Part shown: positions 52,781 through 63,745 of the stretch, piece after piece
Layout: every line of letters begins with the position of its first letter
How positions within the stretch are numbered: position 1 is the stretch's first letter
NCBI GenBank assembly: GCA_032164245.1
Contig: JAVMKO010000003.1
Location: 37,078,890 to 37,142,889, forward strand
DNA: 64,000 nucleotides
Direction: 5' to 3'
Source of the DNA: Sternotherus odoratus
Taxonomy: Eukaryota > Chordata > Testudines > Kinosternidae
Translations under genes and position numbers: made by a program
Notes under the pieces: model-generated
Database searches by the model: none
What the model saw: the letters and a program-made list of their open reading frames with translations, nothing else
What the model was told of the DNA's origin: nothing

Positions 52781-53760
52781 CAGTTACTTACTATACTGTA
52801 CCTATGGTTCTTCAAGATGTAGTCAGTGTGACCCGTAGGTAAGAATACACTTCATGCAGCTGCAACTGGGTTCTTTTTGCTAGCAGCATCCATTAGGGTT
52901 GTGCGTGCTCCGCAAGTTCCCAAGCGAGGGTGTAAGGAGGGTCGTGGGTTTTATACTGACTATGACATCTTGAAGGACCACAGTTATTGTAAGATAAGTA
53001 ACTGTTCTTTCTTCCAGTGTCTATCAGTGTGGATCCCACTGTATGTGATTGGCAAGGAGTATCTTCTCCCAGATGGTGGATATGAGGAGTATCAGATATG
53101 TTAAATAAAGATTGAAATACTGCTCTTTCAAAATTAGAATCTTCCCTGGTAGTCACATCAAGTGTCTGCACCCAGAGGTCAGCACATTATTCATGTGGCT
53201 GTCTTACAGATCTCTGATATGCGCATATTTCTGAAGCAGGCCAACAAGGTTGCCTGTGCTCCAGTGGAGTGTGCCTTGACTTTTGGAAACAGATGGTCAC
53301 CAGCCAGCTGGTAACAAGTAAAATGCATTGTGTAACCCACTTGGAGAGTGTCCGTGAAGAGATCACCTGACCTTTCAATACACGAGATATGATCCCAAGG
53401 ACTCTGGAAGAGAGCCCGAAGGGCTTAATCCTGTCTAGGTGGCAGAACAGGGTTCTGGAAACTCTTCCAGAGTGTGAAGTTTCCTCTCTCCTGGAGAAGA
53501 GTGAGCTTTCAGAAAGCATACCATTAAGGCAATTGACTAACTGAGGTGGAATTCTGAGACTCCCTGGAGAATGAACTGGGAGCGAAATCTCATCAACACC
53601 TTGTCCCTGTGAAATGGCACGTATGGTGGCCCAGATGTTGTTACTAGAGAAATTCTCCAGCCTCCACTTTGTCTGCCCAATTTCTGTTCTGAACAAACTG
53701 GAACTACTTCACTGTAAGGTGGAAGCTGCTGATAGTCAATTGGCAGAAAGTCCATAATTT
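52781..53760. repeat. Probable old interspersed repeat, class unknown
   Basis: It opens with ACAGTTACTTACTATACTGT, ACCTATGGTTCTTCAAGATG and TGGGTTCTTTTTGCTAGC, which I associate with the end of a dispersed turtle retroelement. It continues in non-host-like text to about 53760. The minus-strand frames at 53187-53755 are not recognised. The boundaries are soft. Confidence 0.35.
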
Positions 53761-54396
53761 CTTACATGGCACCCTGGCAAAAGGCCAAATATGAGTGCAT
53801 GTGTGTGAATCAGCAGAATCACAGCTCTGAAGGTAAACAGCAGTGAGCATGTCCAAAATTGGTGGCTACTGAGCATGTGCAGTATTGGGTTACAGAGAGG
53901 TCAGTTAGCTAGTCAACTGGCTGGCCAAAGTCTACCCATACTGGTTACAACTTATCCTAAATGTCAGAGCTGTCAATCATGGCTCTAGAGTAATGCTGAT
54001 ACTGAGCATGTGTGAATGAGGTAATTCCTTCTAAGAATAGAGAGGTATATAAGAAGAGAGACAGAGTGCAGAATAAAAGGACAGCTGGCAGTAGGCAGGA
54101 TTGGATGAGAGAGAGAGAGAGAGGAACAGGAACTGAACAAATGCAAAGAAGCTGCTGCAGAGAGAGAGAGAAAGAGGAAGACTGGACCAGAGCAAGGTTG
54201 ACCGATCGAAGCTGAGCAGCAGCAACAGACAACAACAAAGGTTTTATGAAGGCTATCAAGGGATTTATGAAGTAAACCTGCCAGTTTTTAAATATAATTT
54301 TTAGTGTAGTCTAGCATAGCATTTGATATGAATGCTTGAAATCTGCATGTGTCTGTTAATTGCACTTTACTTAAATAAAACAAAGTATAATTTAAT

Positions 54397-55372
54397 ACTC
54401 CTCAGGGAATTCTGTGCCACTGCTCAATGCAGAATTTGCACAGAAATTAATGTTATGCACAGAAATTCCTTTTCCTTCCACAGAAATGGGCTGCAGAGCT
54501 GCTGGCTGCCACTAGGGGGCACTGGACCCAACAGAGGCCAGCTCACAAATAGAAAACACTGCCAGGGGGGAGGGGAGGGAGCTGGAGGGTTCCAGCAGCT
54601 GCAGTACAGAGCATGCCTGAGGAAGAAGGCAGTGTGCAGGAAACACTGTACAAGCCCAGGACCCAGCATTCTGGATCCTGGGCTCAGTGGGTAGGGGGCA
54701 TGGGTGTCTGGGCTTAGGGCGCACTACAGGCAGGCTCTGGGAGGGTAGGGGTTGTGGGTGTCTGGCCCCCCTGCTGGGCTCTTGAGGGAACAGGGGCAGA
54801 GAAACAGGAACTAGGTTGTTACTGTAGGGTTTCCTTAATTCTCTACTACTGGAGGATTTTTTTTGTAGTCTGTACTGTTACAGACATAGCTGCTGATACG
54901 TATTTTGAAATAAATTACAATATAATTGAAAGGTTCAAGAATAGCAGCCGTGTTAGTCTGTATCCGTAAAGAAAGCGAGGAATACTTATAGCACCTTAGA
55001 GACTAACTAGTTTATTTCAGCATAAGCTTACGTGGGCTATAGCTCACTTCATCGGATGCCTAGAATGGAACAGAAGTAAGATGCATTTATACACACAGAA
55101 AGAAAAGAAAGAAAAAAAATGTACATTAGCATACCAATTCTAAGAGGGCTGTTAAATGTAGATGGGTCATCATTAGCAGGAGAAAAAAACCCTTTTTGAA
55201 ATGGATTTCTGTGTCAAGGAAATTAACTCAGGAAATGATTACTGTAATGAGCGAATAATTGAAACTGGCCTGATTAGATGGTGTTATTTTTGACAAATAC
55301 ACATTTTTCCCATCATTTTAAAATATTGTGCATGGAATTTTTAATTTTTTGGCGCAGAATTCCCTCAGGAGT
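54397..55372. mobile_element. DNA transposon (hAT-like) with inverted ends and 8-bp duplication
   Basis: The ends ACTCCTCAGGGAATTCTGTG and GCGCAGAATTCCCTCAGGAGT are inverted. The flanks AATTTAAT (54389-54396) and AATTTGAT (55373-55380) match at 7 of 8. Total 976 bp. The repeat module copy at 54929-55063 is inserted inside it, and the inner sequence is otherwise noncoding. A relative with the same ends is at 33299. Confidence 0.75.
54929..55063 (+). repeat. Single-arm copy of the palindrome-forming repeat module
   Basis: AGGTTCAAGAATAGCAGCCG, TGTTAGTCTGTATCCGTAAA, GAGACTAACTAGTTTATTTC and CACTTCATCGGATGCC. It is nearly identical to the left part of the 52049 insertion but stops at GGATGC without an inverted second arm. 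It gives the starting state from which the palindrome could have formed. Nested in the 54397 element. Confidence 0.85.
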
Positions 55373-55782
55373 AATTTGATAACTGCTGTCAGTTGTGTCC
55401 CCTGTAAACTATGGGCTTGAGCGGCCCTGCAGGAGATTGAAGTGCCGCCCAGCTGATTAGCAGAGCCAGCACAGCCAGCAGCATGTGTTCAGGTGACCCT
55501 CCCGCCACATTGCTCCATCCCGTAGGTGCTCCGGAGACCCTCCTGCTGATGGTGAAGCGCATGGGGGGGGGCGGTGCTGATGTCAGGGTGTCCCCCGGCC
55601 CGTATCACATCTCCGCAGAGCAGGGCCGGCGACAGAAATTTTGGGGCCCCTTACTCTGATCGTTTGTGCCCCCTCCGCCGGTTTCCCGCCACCCGCGCCC
55701 TGCCCCGCCCGGGCCTACGTGGGTTGCCCGCTGGGTCCCGCTGCTCCGGACGCGGCTCACTGGGAGGGGAAGATGGAGCGAC

Positions 55783-55844
55783 GCGCCCCCTTAAGTCCGG
55801 GGCCCGGTACAGCTGTACCCGTAGTCCCCCCTTGTCGCCGGGCC
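55783..55844 (+). repeat. Direct copy of the hAT right terminus near its left end
   Basis: CCTTAAGTCCGGGGCCCGGT, then GTCCCCCCTTGTCGCCGGGCCTG, matches the true right terminus at 59700-59758 (CCTTAAGTCCAGGGCCCGGT, GTCGCCGGCCCTG) in the same orientation. So 55621-55844 looks like a small complete nonautonomous element forming the left 224 bp of the large one. Confidence 0.75.
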
Positions 55845-56131
55845 TGCCTAATAGTAAGTACACCTCTGAACATAGCTCTCTCTCTCTCTCTCTGCCCGTC
55901 ACCCCCCAGGTGGGGTATGGGCCACCAACCACAGAGCACTCCATCTCTGTTGTTGGTGTTTCGGTAGCAAGTTGATTCCCTACAGGGTGGAGTTGCTAGC
56001 CCCACGCCCATGTTAAGCCTACAGCACCTGGACATAGCTAGACAGGTATTATTGGTAGGTAATTAAAATAATGAATCATTAGTTAAATTGTTTATTGTTA
56101 ATGATGAACATAAATATTTTTTTAAAAAACA

Positions 56132-58697
56132 CTATATGAGTCTTCTCACTTTTACCGAGGCAAAGTCTTTTATAACGTCACTAAAATCTATTTCTCGTGC
56201 TGTTTCATGTTCTATAGATAGCAATGCCAAACCATTTAATCGCTCTTGAAGCATCGTTCCTCGCATGTAGTTTTTTATTAAGGCAAGCTTGCTAAATGCT
56301 CGCTCACCTTCCGCGACTGTTATTGGCAGAATACAGAAAATGCGCAATGCAATGCACACTTCTCCAAAAATGCTTTCCAACTGCAACTTGTAAATTGCAT
56401 TCAATAATACAAGGGAATCTCCTGAGGCCGAGTCCGCAGTTTCTGTAAAAGTCGCTTTATAAATAGTTTTGAGGTGAATAATTTCACTTTCCAAGTTTGA
56501 TGTTAAGTCCTTCGGATACATTTTTATCAGAGTTTTAGAGCTTTCTCTTATCTCATCTTCTCTCATGTTTTGAAAGTTGAGCAGCGGTGAAAACACACTA
56601 GAGATACGATTCATGTGCTCAAATCGATGTTTGAGTTCTGTTATTATAGAATCCATAATTACCAGGAAAACATTTATCTTAAATTTAATATCTGGGTCCT
56701 GGTCTTGTCGACGCTCAGGCAGGAACTCTGCTGTAGTACCTACATTGTTTGCAACAAGTTTGGCCTCAGAAAGTAAAGTTGGCCATTGTTCCCTTAGTGA
56801 CTGCATTTCGAATGTTAGGTCTTTTATATTCGCTGTAGCAATTTCCATAGTAATGGCTCTTGACTGTAAGATTAAATTCCTCTGATCAAAGCTTTCTAAA
56901 ACTTTTACCCACGTGACTGCTATTAATACAGCTTTAAAAGATTAAAAATATTTACGCAAACCAACAGCTTCAGAGTAGGCTTCAGCGCTGAGTTTTTGTC
57001 GTCTGGTGTCAATTACTTCTTCTAAAGCCTGAATGACTCTGGGTAGGTGCCTAGCAACAGGACGTATAGCTTCTTTTTTGGAACTCCAACGGGTATCACT
57101 CTGTCTGTGAAGAGAGCAACCTGTCTTTTTTTGTCAGTATGCTCCATCTGTCAGGACTGCCACTAGAAAGAACATACAAGCGATCAATACATCCAAAGAA
57201 TGTTATGGCGTCAGGACAGCATGATGCAGCATGCACACCAACAAGATTAAAAGAGTGTGCAGCACATGGTGAATAAATTGCTGTTGGATGTTTTTCTTGA
57301 ATTCGAGCTTGAACTCCTTTATATTTTCCTGACATATTGCTTACATTATCGTAGGCTTGCCCTCTGCAATCGTCAATATTGATGGCATGATATTGCAGTC
57401 TGCTTAACACTTCATCTGCGATTTCCAATATAGTTTTTTGGCAAAAGTCGAAGAACTCTAGGAACCTTTCTTTAATGATCCATTGTCTGGTTTCTGCATC
57501 TTTGAAAACATATCACAAAATCAATACATTTTGCTCAATGTGAGCTACATCTGGCATTGCATCACATATAAGGGAAAAATAAATTGCTTTTGCTCTTTCA
57601 TCCAAAATTACGCCCAAAACTCTTTTTCCACACAAATCAATAAACGCATTCTGAGTTTCGTGTGAAAGGTAGTGAGCTTGAAGTCGTTTAACCCCATCAT
57701 CTTGGCTCTTCTTTACTTTTTTTAAGTGTTCTTCTAGCAGTGTGTCGTAATGTGAAATTAATTCGAGACAACCGAGAAAGTTTCCATTGTGCACGTCTCC
57801 TATCTTTTCTGTACTACCACAAAAAGATTGACCACGTGAGCCTAAATAAATTGTAACATCAAGTAATCGTTTTAGCAAACATATCATTTTATCTCTTTTG
57901 GTCCCTAACTGTTTTTGAAGTTCATTGTCAATTGCTGCACCATCTCCCATAACAGCACGTTCAAGTGTTCTCCACTGCAAATAGCAATTCTTGTGTTGGT
58001 GACTATTTTCATGTTCTGGAAGTTCTCTGTACTACTTACGCCATGTTGATTTATTTGGATTAAACCCTTCTTCTGTAACAAGAGAGCTTGCTTGATGTTT
58101 CATCTGCGAACTGGCCAAAAATAGCCTACATGGGCCACAATACAATGCATTAGTCTTACAACTTGCCATAAGCCAGTCTCTTGGTGACTTCTCGCGTCCG
58201 TTCGGTGCATTTGTTTGGAGTAAAAAAATAGGACATGCATGACCTTCAACATCTTGTGTTAGTTTTGTGACCATTTCTTTCAATTTTGTTTCAATATTTG
58301 AGCCAAATTTCACAATAAGTTGTCGGTCACGATCAGTAAATTGTTGCGGCCATTCACCTGGATCTTTTGGGTTAAATGTATCGGTCGAGTCCATTTGAAA
58401 AGTCTTAGGCTCAGAAGTTTGATCTTCTTCTGGACTTTTTTCTATTTCAAAACCAGTCTGGCGTACCTCCTGTTCCAAAGTTTTGGTTTCGGTTGATTTT
58501 GAACTCGATGCCTCATTTAAAACACCTTGGGACACTATGGCAGCATCAGACAGCTTGTTACTTTTAGCTAATTCTTCAGTCTTCTGCCTCTTCTCAAAAA
58601 ATTTGTAAAGAACATTTTTCTTCTTAAGCTCTTCGCTAGCCTTTTCTTTTTCTCATTTTTCCTTTCTCTTTTCAGCACCAGATCTATGTCGTTTCAT
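56132..58697 (-). pseudogene. hAT transposase (TTF finger, DUF4371, hAT C-terminal domain), broken
   Basis: Start chosen at 58697, giving MKRHRSGAEKRKEK, the usual N-terminus of this ZMYM1-like transposase group. Then, in one frame: a TTF-type zinc-finger region around 58200-58050 (RDWLMASCKTNALYCGPC); a DUF4371/RNase-H-like part (57980-57100) with SLICDAMPDVAHIEQ and QAYDNVSNMSGKYKGVQ, where the two Asp residues are the likely catalytic ones; and in a shifted frame the hAT C-terminal dimerisation domain (about 56350-56150) with AEGERAFSKLALIKNYMRG and ERLNGLALLSIEHE. Lesions: TGA at 58653-58655, TAG at 58032-58034, TGA at 57513-57515, a frameshift between about 57140 and 57098, and TAA at 56942-56944. 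Some stops look like CpG decay. No introns are needed. Confidence 0.9.
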
Positions 58698-58904
58698 GAT
58701 GATGTTTGCACGGGTACATAAACACAATAATAAGTGCGTAAAAACGTAGACGCTGCAAGAACAAAGAACACACGCACGGCTATTGCAAGATACAAAGCCC
58801 GACTGCCTTGCCGGTCGGGCATAGCGGGGGTGTCGTGTCACGGGGGTACCGGGTGCGGTCGGCGGTAGCACAGTGGCATGAGGTGCACGGCGCGTGCAGG
58901 CGGC

Positions 58905-59345
58905 CTCTAGCACACCACCCCTGCCTGGCCCACCTCTCCCCCCAGCCTATTCTCCTTCCCCCCCCCCCGGCCCACCCAACCTAATCTCCTCCCCCAGCCT
59001 AACCTCCTCCCCTCCCCACCCATCCCTGCCTGGCTGGCCCACCCCGCGGTTGGGGGTAATCTTCCTTTACCCCCGCCCAGCCTCCCCCCATCTAACCGCC
59101 TTCCCTCCCCCACCCCTGCCTGGCCCGGCACATCCCACCGAACCTAACCTCCTCCCCACTCCCAACCCAGCCTCCTGCCCCCCGTGCCTGACCCGCCCAG
59201 CCCAGCCTCCCCCGCCCCCCACCAAACCTCCTTCCCTCTCGCACCCACGCCTCGCCCACCCCATCCAGCCTAGTCTCTGGCCCTCCTCCCCGCCCGCCCA
59301 GCCTGGCCTCCCCCCCCCACCGCCCCCTTGCCTGCCCCCCAGCCC
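58905..59345 (+). repeat. C-rich degenerate tandem repeat in the hAT 5' region
   Basis: About 440 bases of units like CCCAGCCTCCTCCCC and CCACCCCTGCCTGGCCC, 30-40 bp long and imperfect. It lies between the right terminus and the transposase start, where promoter and leader should be. The long plus-strand Pro-rich frame (58894-59682) and its minus-strand counterparts are products of this composition. Confidence 0.7.
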
Positions 59346-59879
59346 AGCCACGCCGATGAATGAACCTCCCGAGCGCCGAAAGGGGGTGAACTCACCGCAG
59401 AGCCCGCCTGCCCACAGGCCCCCCCGGAGCCACCGCCCACCGAGTGGGGCCGGACCCCCTGCCCCCTTAACCTGGCGAGGCCAGCTCCCCTTCTCGGCGC
59501 CTCCGCCACCGTCAGCGCTGCACACCAGGGCGGCCGGGCACGCTTCCCAGGGCCCGGCCCTGTGGAGTCTGCCATGCGGTGCGGGCGCTTGGCTACAGCG
59601 CTGGGGTGGCCGCCCGGTGGGGGATTTGTACGCGGCCAGCCGCACGCATGCCGGGGTCTCCACCTTGCCTGCGCACTCCTGAGTCCTGACATGGGGGCCC
59701 CCTTAAGTCCAGGGCCCGGTACACCTGTCCCCCTAGTCCCCCCCTGTCGCCGGCCCTGCCGCAGAGCAGGTGAGAGGTAGGGGACACAGCCTAGCTCAGG
59801 ACTCAGAGAAGAAGGGTGAGTGTCTGAGTGCCGTTCTTATGGAGACAGTGCAGTTTCTGAGATTTCCCCAGCAGTCTGC

Positions 59880-59889
59880 TCACACAGTG

Positions 59890-59945
<56 letters not shown>

Positions 59946-59946
59946 C
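59880..59946 (+). repeat. (TC)n(CA)n microsatellite
   Basis: GTCTCTCTCTCTCTC passes directly into CACACACA for about 36 bases. Confidence 0.95.
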
Positions 59947-60089
59947 CTCCCCCCCTCCATTCCCCAAGGATCCCATCTCCACAGATTTGGGGAGGGGAGA
60001 CAACAGGGCTCAAGAAGAGCAGGACAGCTTTCAGTAAGTGTTGTAAAGAGACAGCACAGGGCATCTCTCAGAAACTTTCCCAGTAGCTA

Positions 60090-60490
60090 GCACACACACA
60101 CACAGTCTCTGTGTCACACTTTGTCACACACAGTCACTGTGTCACACTGCACAGTCTCTATGTCACATGCACACACTGTCTCTGAGTCACGTTGTCACAC
60201 ACACGGTGTGTCACACACACAGTCTCTGTCAGGCAGTCACACATACACACAAATACTGCCTCTGTCACACAGTGTCAAACAGTGTCACACACATCAAACA
60301 CACACAGTCTGTCACACGCATGGACACTGTATCTGTCACACATGCACACAGTCTGTGGTATACACAGTTACACATACACACGTCACACACAGTGTCAAAC
60401 ATACACAGTCTGTCACATGCACACTGTCAAGCACACACACAGTCTCTGTCTCTCACACATGCACACATCGTCTCTTTCTCACACTCACCT
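60090..60490 (+). repeat. Degenerate 'GTCACAC' satellite-like tract
   Basis: About 400 bases built from variants of TGTCACACACAGTCTCTG, spaced irregularly at about 15-30 bp. It seems to have grown out of CA/TC simple repeats like the one 150 bp upstream. His/Thr/Ser/Val-rich frames in all three phases are its by-product. Confidence 0.8.
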
Positions 60491-60804
60491 CTTAACACAA
60501 TTCTGCAATGCACATATATTCTCTGTCATTTTTATTCATTCAAATTGAGTTATTTTAGTACTTTGACTGGTCTATGCATTTCACATTTTTTATTTCTCTT
60601 ACACTTAAATTTAATTCTTTGAGTAGTGAGTTTTAAAATGTCCTGGCTGAAGTAATTATCCCTACTTAAACTTTTAAAAGTATATATTATATCTAGGTTT
60701 TTTTATTTCTGCTGGTGGCGCACATCCACACATTACCTCGGTGCACATAAAAAAATTTATTCCACACATGGATGGAAAAAATTAGAGGGAACATTGGCTG
60801 TCAG

Positions 60805-63590
60805 TGATTTGTTGCAAACTAGCCATTTGTAACAAAGTGCTTCACTTAGAATCACTTAAACTATATGCTATTGTAGTTTGAATGCTCTTTAAATTTGTAA
60901 TAAGGGATTTATGTTAAGGGATTTTGTGCTTTGTTTAGGATTTTTAGCACATACTGTATTAGGGATTATTAGCTATAGTCATAAAAAATAAATTTTGATT
61001 AGGAAAAGAATAGTGCCTGTGACAATTACTTTATCGGAAGGTTGTGCCCTTTAATATTTTTCATTAACAATCCCAGAAATTTATACCACAGGATGGACAA
61101 TTTAAGAGGGCAGTACATAGGCTATTACAGGAATGACCAAAAATCCATTTTAAGGGGTATCACCATGAGGGCTGGGATGTTGCAGACTCTACCAATGTCA
61201 TGACAATGAAGAAGATCATCTTGATGGTAAAGTGATACAATCTTCATGAGATACAAGAGCTCAAAAGGCAGAGAAATATGCCCCTTTGGTTAAACCTTGA
61301 GAGCTAATGGTTACCAGGTCCAGAAATATGCACTGATCATCAGAGCAGTAGGCGCATGGGACCTCAGTCACACGTGAGTGCTGAGAGAATGTGGAATCAG
61401 TCAACGCTATGTTCAGCTGATGCAGCAACTCATGGTGGTGTCGGACACCAGCAGGTAGTCAAGGAACATCTACACAGGACACATCACTGGACATCGTCAA
61501 TACCAGGAGGGATGAGCTGGACTGCCGATGAGAAGCACAGTCAGGAAAGTAACAGATACTTTCCTCATAGATTGTATTTTCTACATGGACAACCAACCTA
61601 ATTCTCCGTTAATGAGGAACAATCTCCACTCATTAATCTACTTTGCTTTCCACAACCAAATCTCTGTATAACTTTTCATGAGTGATGTACCCAAGTATTC
61701 AGATTCTAATATCTAAAATGTTAAATCTATTCACCTAAATTTGAGTTATTGTTGATTATGTACTCTATCATATGACTTTTAAAAAACTAACTTTGTATTT
61801 ATGGATAATCTAAGCACTATACCCAAATGTACAGACACTCTTTCCCCAAGCTACTTATTATATAATTTTTTTAACATTTAAGATTTTTAACATTTTTTAA
61901 AATCTGACTGTGGACCTGAGACAGCATGTCTGGTCAAGAAGGAAAGTGAATGGGAGGGTGACTGGACATCTCGAGTCAGTCTGATGACCAAAACTGTCTC
62001 TGCCAGTATGGGGCTATCATGATAACTGTAGCTTTGTCCCTGGGAATCGGGGGGATTGGTGGGAAGGTAAAGAGGAAACCTTAAGACCAGCAAAGAAAAA
62101 GATAAAAAAGTATCCTGCAGAGATCCTAGACCCATGCTGCACCTGGAGCAAAAGATTCTGCATTTGGCATTCTCAGCTCCGGCACATAGTTCTGTTATAT
62201 TAATTTAGATGAAATATATAGGACACAGGTATTGATGTAACCCAGTCACTGTCCAACATTAAACACTCTTAAACAAGTTCTGAGGTTTGGTATACAAACA
62301 CCTCATTTTCTCATTTACCAGACTTGTCACCGGTGACATCCAACCATGTCCAGTATAACAATGTGAGGCAGCTACCAAACGAAGCACTCAACTGACTGGT
62401 CTTTGTGCAGCTCTCAGCTGAGCCATCAAATTAGCTGCTGTGCATTCACAGTGGAGTGTGCGGCTGGAGCTGAGGAGGTCAAGGTCTTCTCCTGTAGATT
62501 GGTCTCTCTTTAAACTGATAATCCAGCTAACCATGATCTTCGGGCAGTATCGCTATGGACTATATGGGGGACAGGCCTTACTTGATGCTGGCAAGAACTT
62601 ATGCCTTGGCAACAGTGATGAGAGCATCCTCTTTCTATGGCCTGCTTCGAAATCTGTGGCATCGCCTTCAATATTGACAGTTGTGATTCCCAAATTTGAT
62701 GCTGCTGTCATAACCAGCTCCTTCCTTGGATCTGATTTCTTTACTGGTCTTCGTAATCATCCTGCTTTCTCTATGAAGCATTGGATGGTTTGTCCAGTAT
62801 GGAGTTTTTGAGCCCAGATCTTCTCAGTCCAAGGCCACTGTCATAGATTGTTCTAATAGATGTAACTTGAATCTGGCATATTGTGACTTCCTGGTTTGAG
62901 TGAAAAACAAAAAGGCATCTGCTTGGGATGTGGGATTTGCCCAGGCAGAAGAGGCACTTGCTATGCTAGTCTTTAAGAAAACTTAGTCCATCACAAGACA
63001 AGCAAAATATGAAGTGCACATCTACCATCTAGAAGTCATTGTATAGAGAGGTCTGTATGGCCAAGGTATATTGAAAATCATCCAGTTTCACATGCAGGAG
63101 CAACTACAGAGGGATCCACACTGACCCACAATCAAAAAAAGAATGGACAAATACTTTACTAAAAAGCAATAAAATACAGAAAAACACAAGGAAAGGGACC
63201 ATGAAGAAGTTGACTTAAATGTCAAGATTCATGCAGGCAGTAACTTAGACCTGTGCAGAGTCCAGGGGGCCTCTAGACTGGTGCACAGGTCCACCCACAC
63301 ATTCAAACATGACAGGATGCTGGCCCTAGTAATAACAGTTTATAAGATAGTACTATCAGGCATGTCTTCCTACATGTAATTAAGTGTTTAAAACAGGCAG
63401 TTTTAAATACAGTCTAACTGTACATATTTAAGAGTAAAGTATCTGCCAATGTTGTAAAAACAATCTTCAGAATTCCATTGCCCTTGATTAAAAATGAATG
63501 TAGCCATAATTTATGTTCATTTAATTATGGATTAAGTAAAACAGTCGTCAATGGAAAAGCCTAGCTTTAAACTAGCCAATGTGGAAACGC
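60805..63590. other. Unrecognised sequence
   Basis: Two stretches look less AT-rich and more gene-like than ordinary intron: 61130-61610 and 62440-62815. The second has a 123-codon plus-strand frame and a partly open minus-strand frame. I recognise no protein family in any frame and no glycine period. They may be very old retroelement or processed-pseudogene remains. The remainder is plain AT-rich intron. Confidence 0.35.
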
Positions 63591-63591
63591 C

Positions 63592-63745
63592 TAGAAGTAA
63601 TGGGATGAAATTAAGAAATAAAAATTTAGGCCAAATATCAGGAAAACTTTCCTAATGGTGAGAACTACTCTACAGTGGAAACTTTTTCTAAGGAAAGTGG
63701 TGGAAGCCCCATGTGTTGGCACATTTCAAGCTAGGCTGGACAAAG
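63592..63745 (+). mobile_element. CR1 LINE 3'-region fragment
   Basis: ATGGGATGAAATTAAGAAAT, GGCCAAATATCAGGAAAACT, TTCCTAATGGTGAGAACTAC and TTTCAAGCTAGGCTGGACAA follow the sense CR1 3' region (compare 42100-42230). Old and truncated. Confidence 0.65.

Larger units (their letters stand above)
55621..59758 (-). mobile_element. Complete hAT transposon with perfect 8-bp target duplication
   Basis: Terminal inverted repeats CAGGGCCGGCGACAG (55621-55635) and its exact inverse (59744-59758), 15 of 15. Target duplications CCGCAGAG at 55613-55620 and 59759-59766, exact. Length 4,138 bp. It contains one transposase gene on the minus strand (see next entry), a C-rich tandem tract between promoter-side terminus and start codon, and a duplicated terminus near the other end. 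Despite the clean ends, the coding region is broken, so it is not autonomous as it stands. Confidence 0.93.
55393..60796. mobile_element. Older DNA element interrupted by the hAT transposon
   Basis: The left part (55393-55612) opens TTGTGTCCCCTGTAAACTAT. The right part (60710-60796) closes AAAATTAGAGGGAACATTG. Both sides are flanked by a perfect 8-bp GCTGTCAG (55385-55392 and 60797-60804). The right end matches the nested element at 29890-30655 (GTGCACATAA then ATTAGAGGGAAC). The 5' text also matches its left end (CCTGTAA-CT-TGG-GGCC-CGCAG-AG pattern). The pieces 59767-60709 are its middle, including CA-type repeats. Confidence 0.65.

Noticed and set aside
55621..56130. Plus-strand frames of 108-133 codons near the hAT left end
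   Set aside because: They cross the terminal repeat and subterminal GC-rich DNA of a transposon; no domain recognisable.
58894..59682. 262-codon Pro-rich plus-strand frame and matching minus-strand frames
   Set aside because: Produced by the C-rich tandem tract inside the hAT element; composition explains it.
60121..60622. His/Thr/Ser-rich frames of 118-151 codons
   Set aside because: Simple-repeat translation (GTCACAC units) in all three phases.
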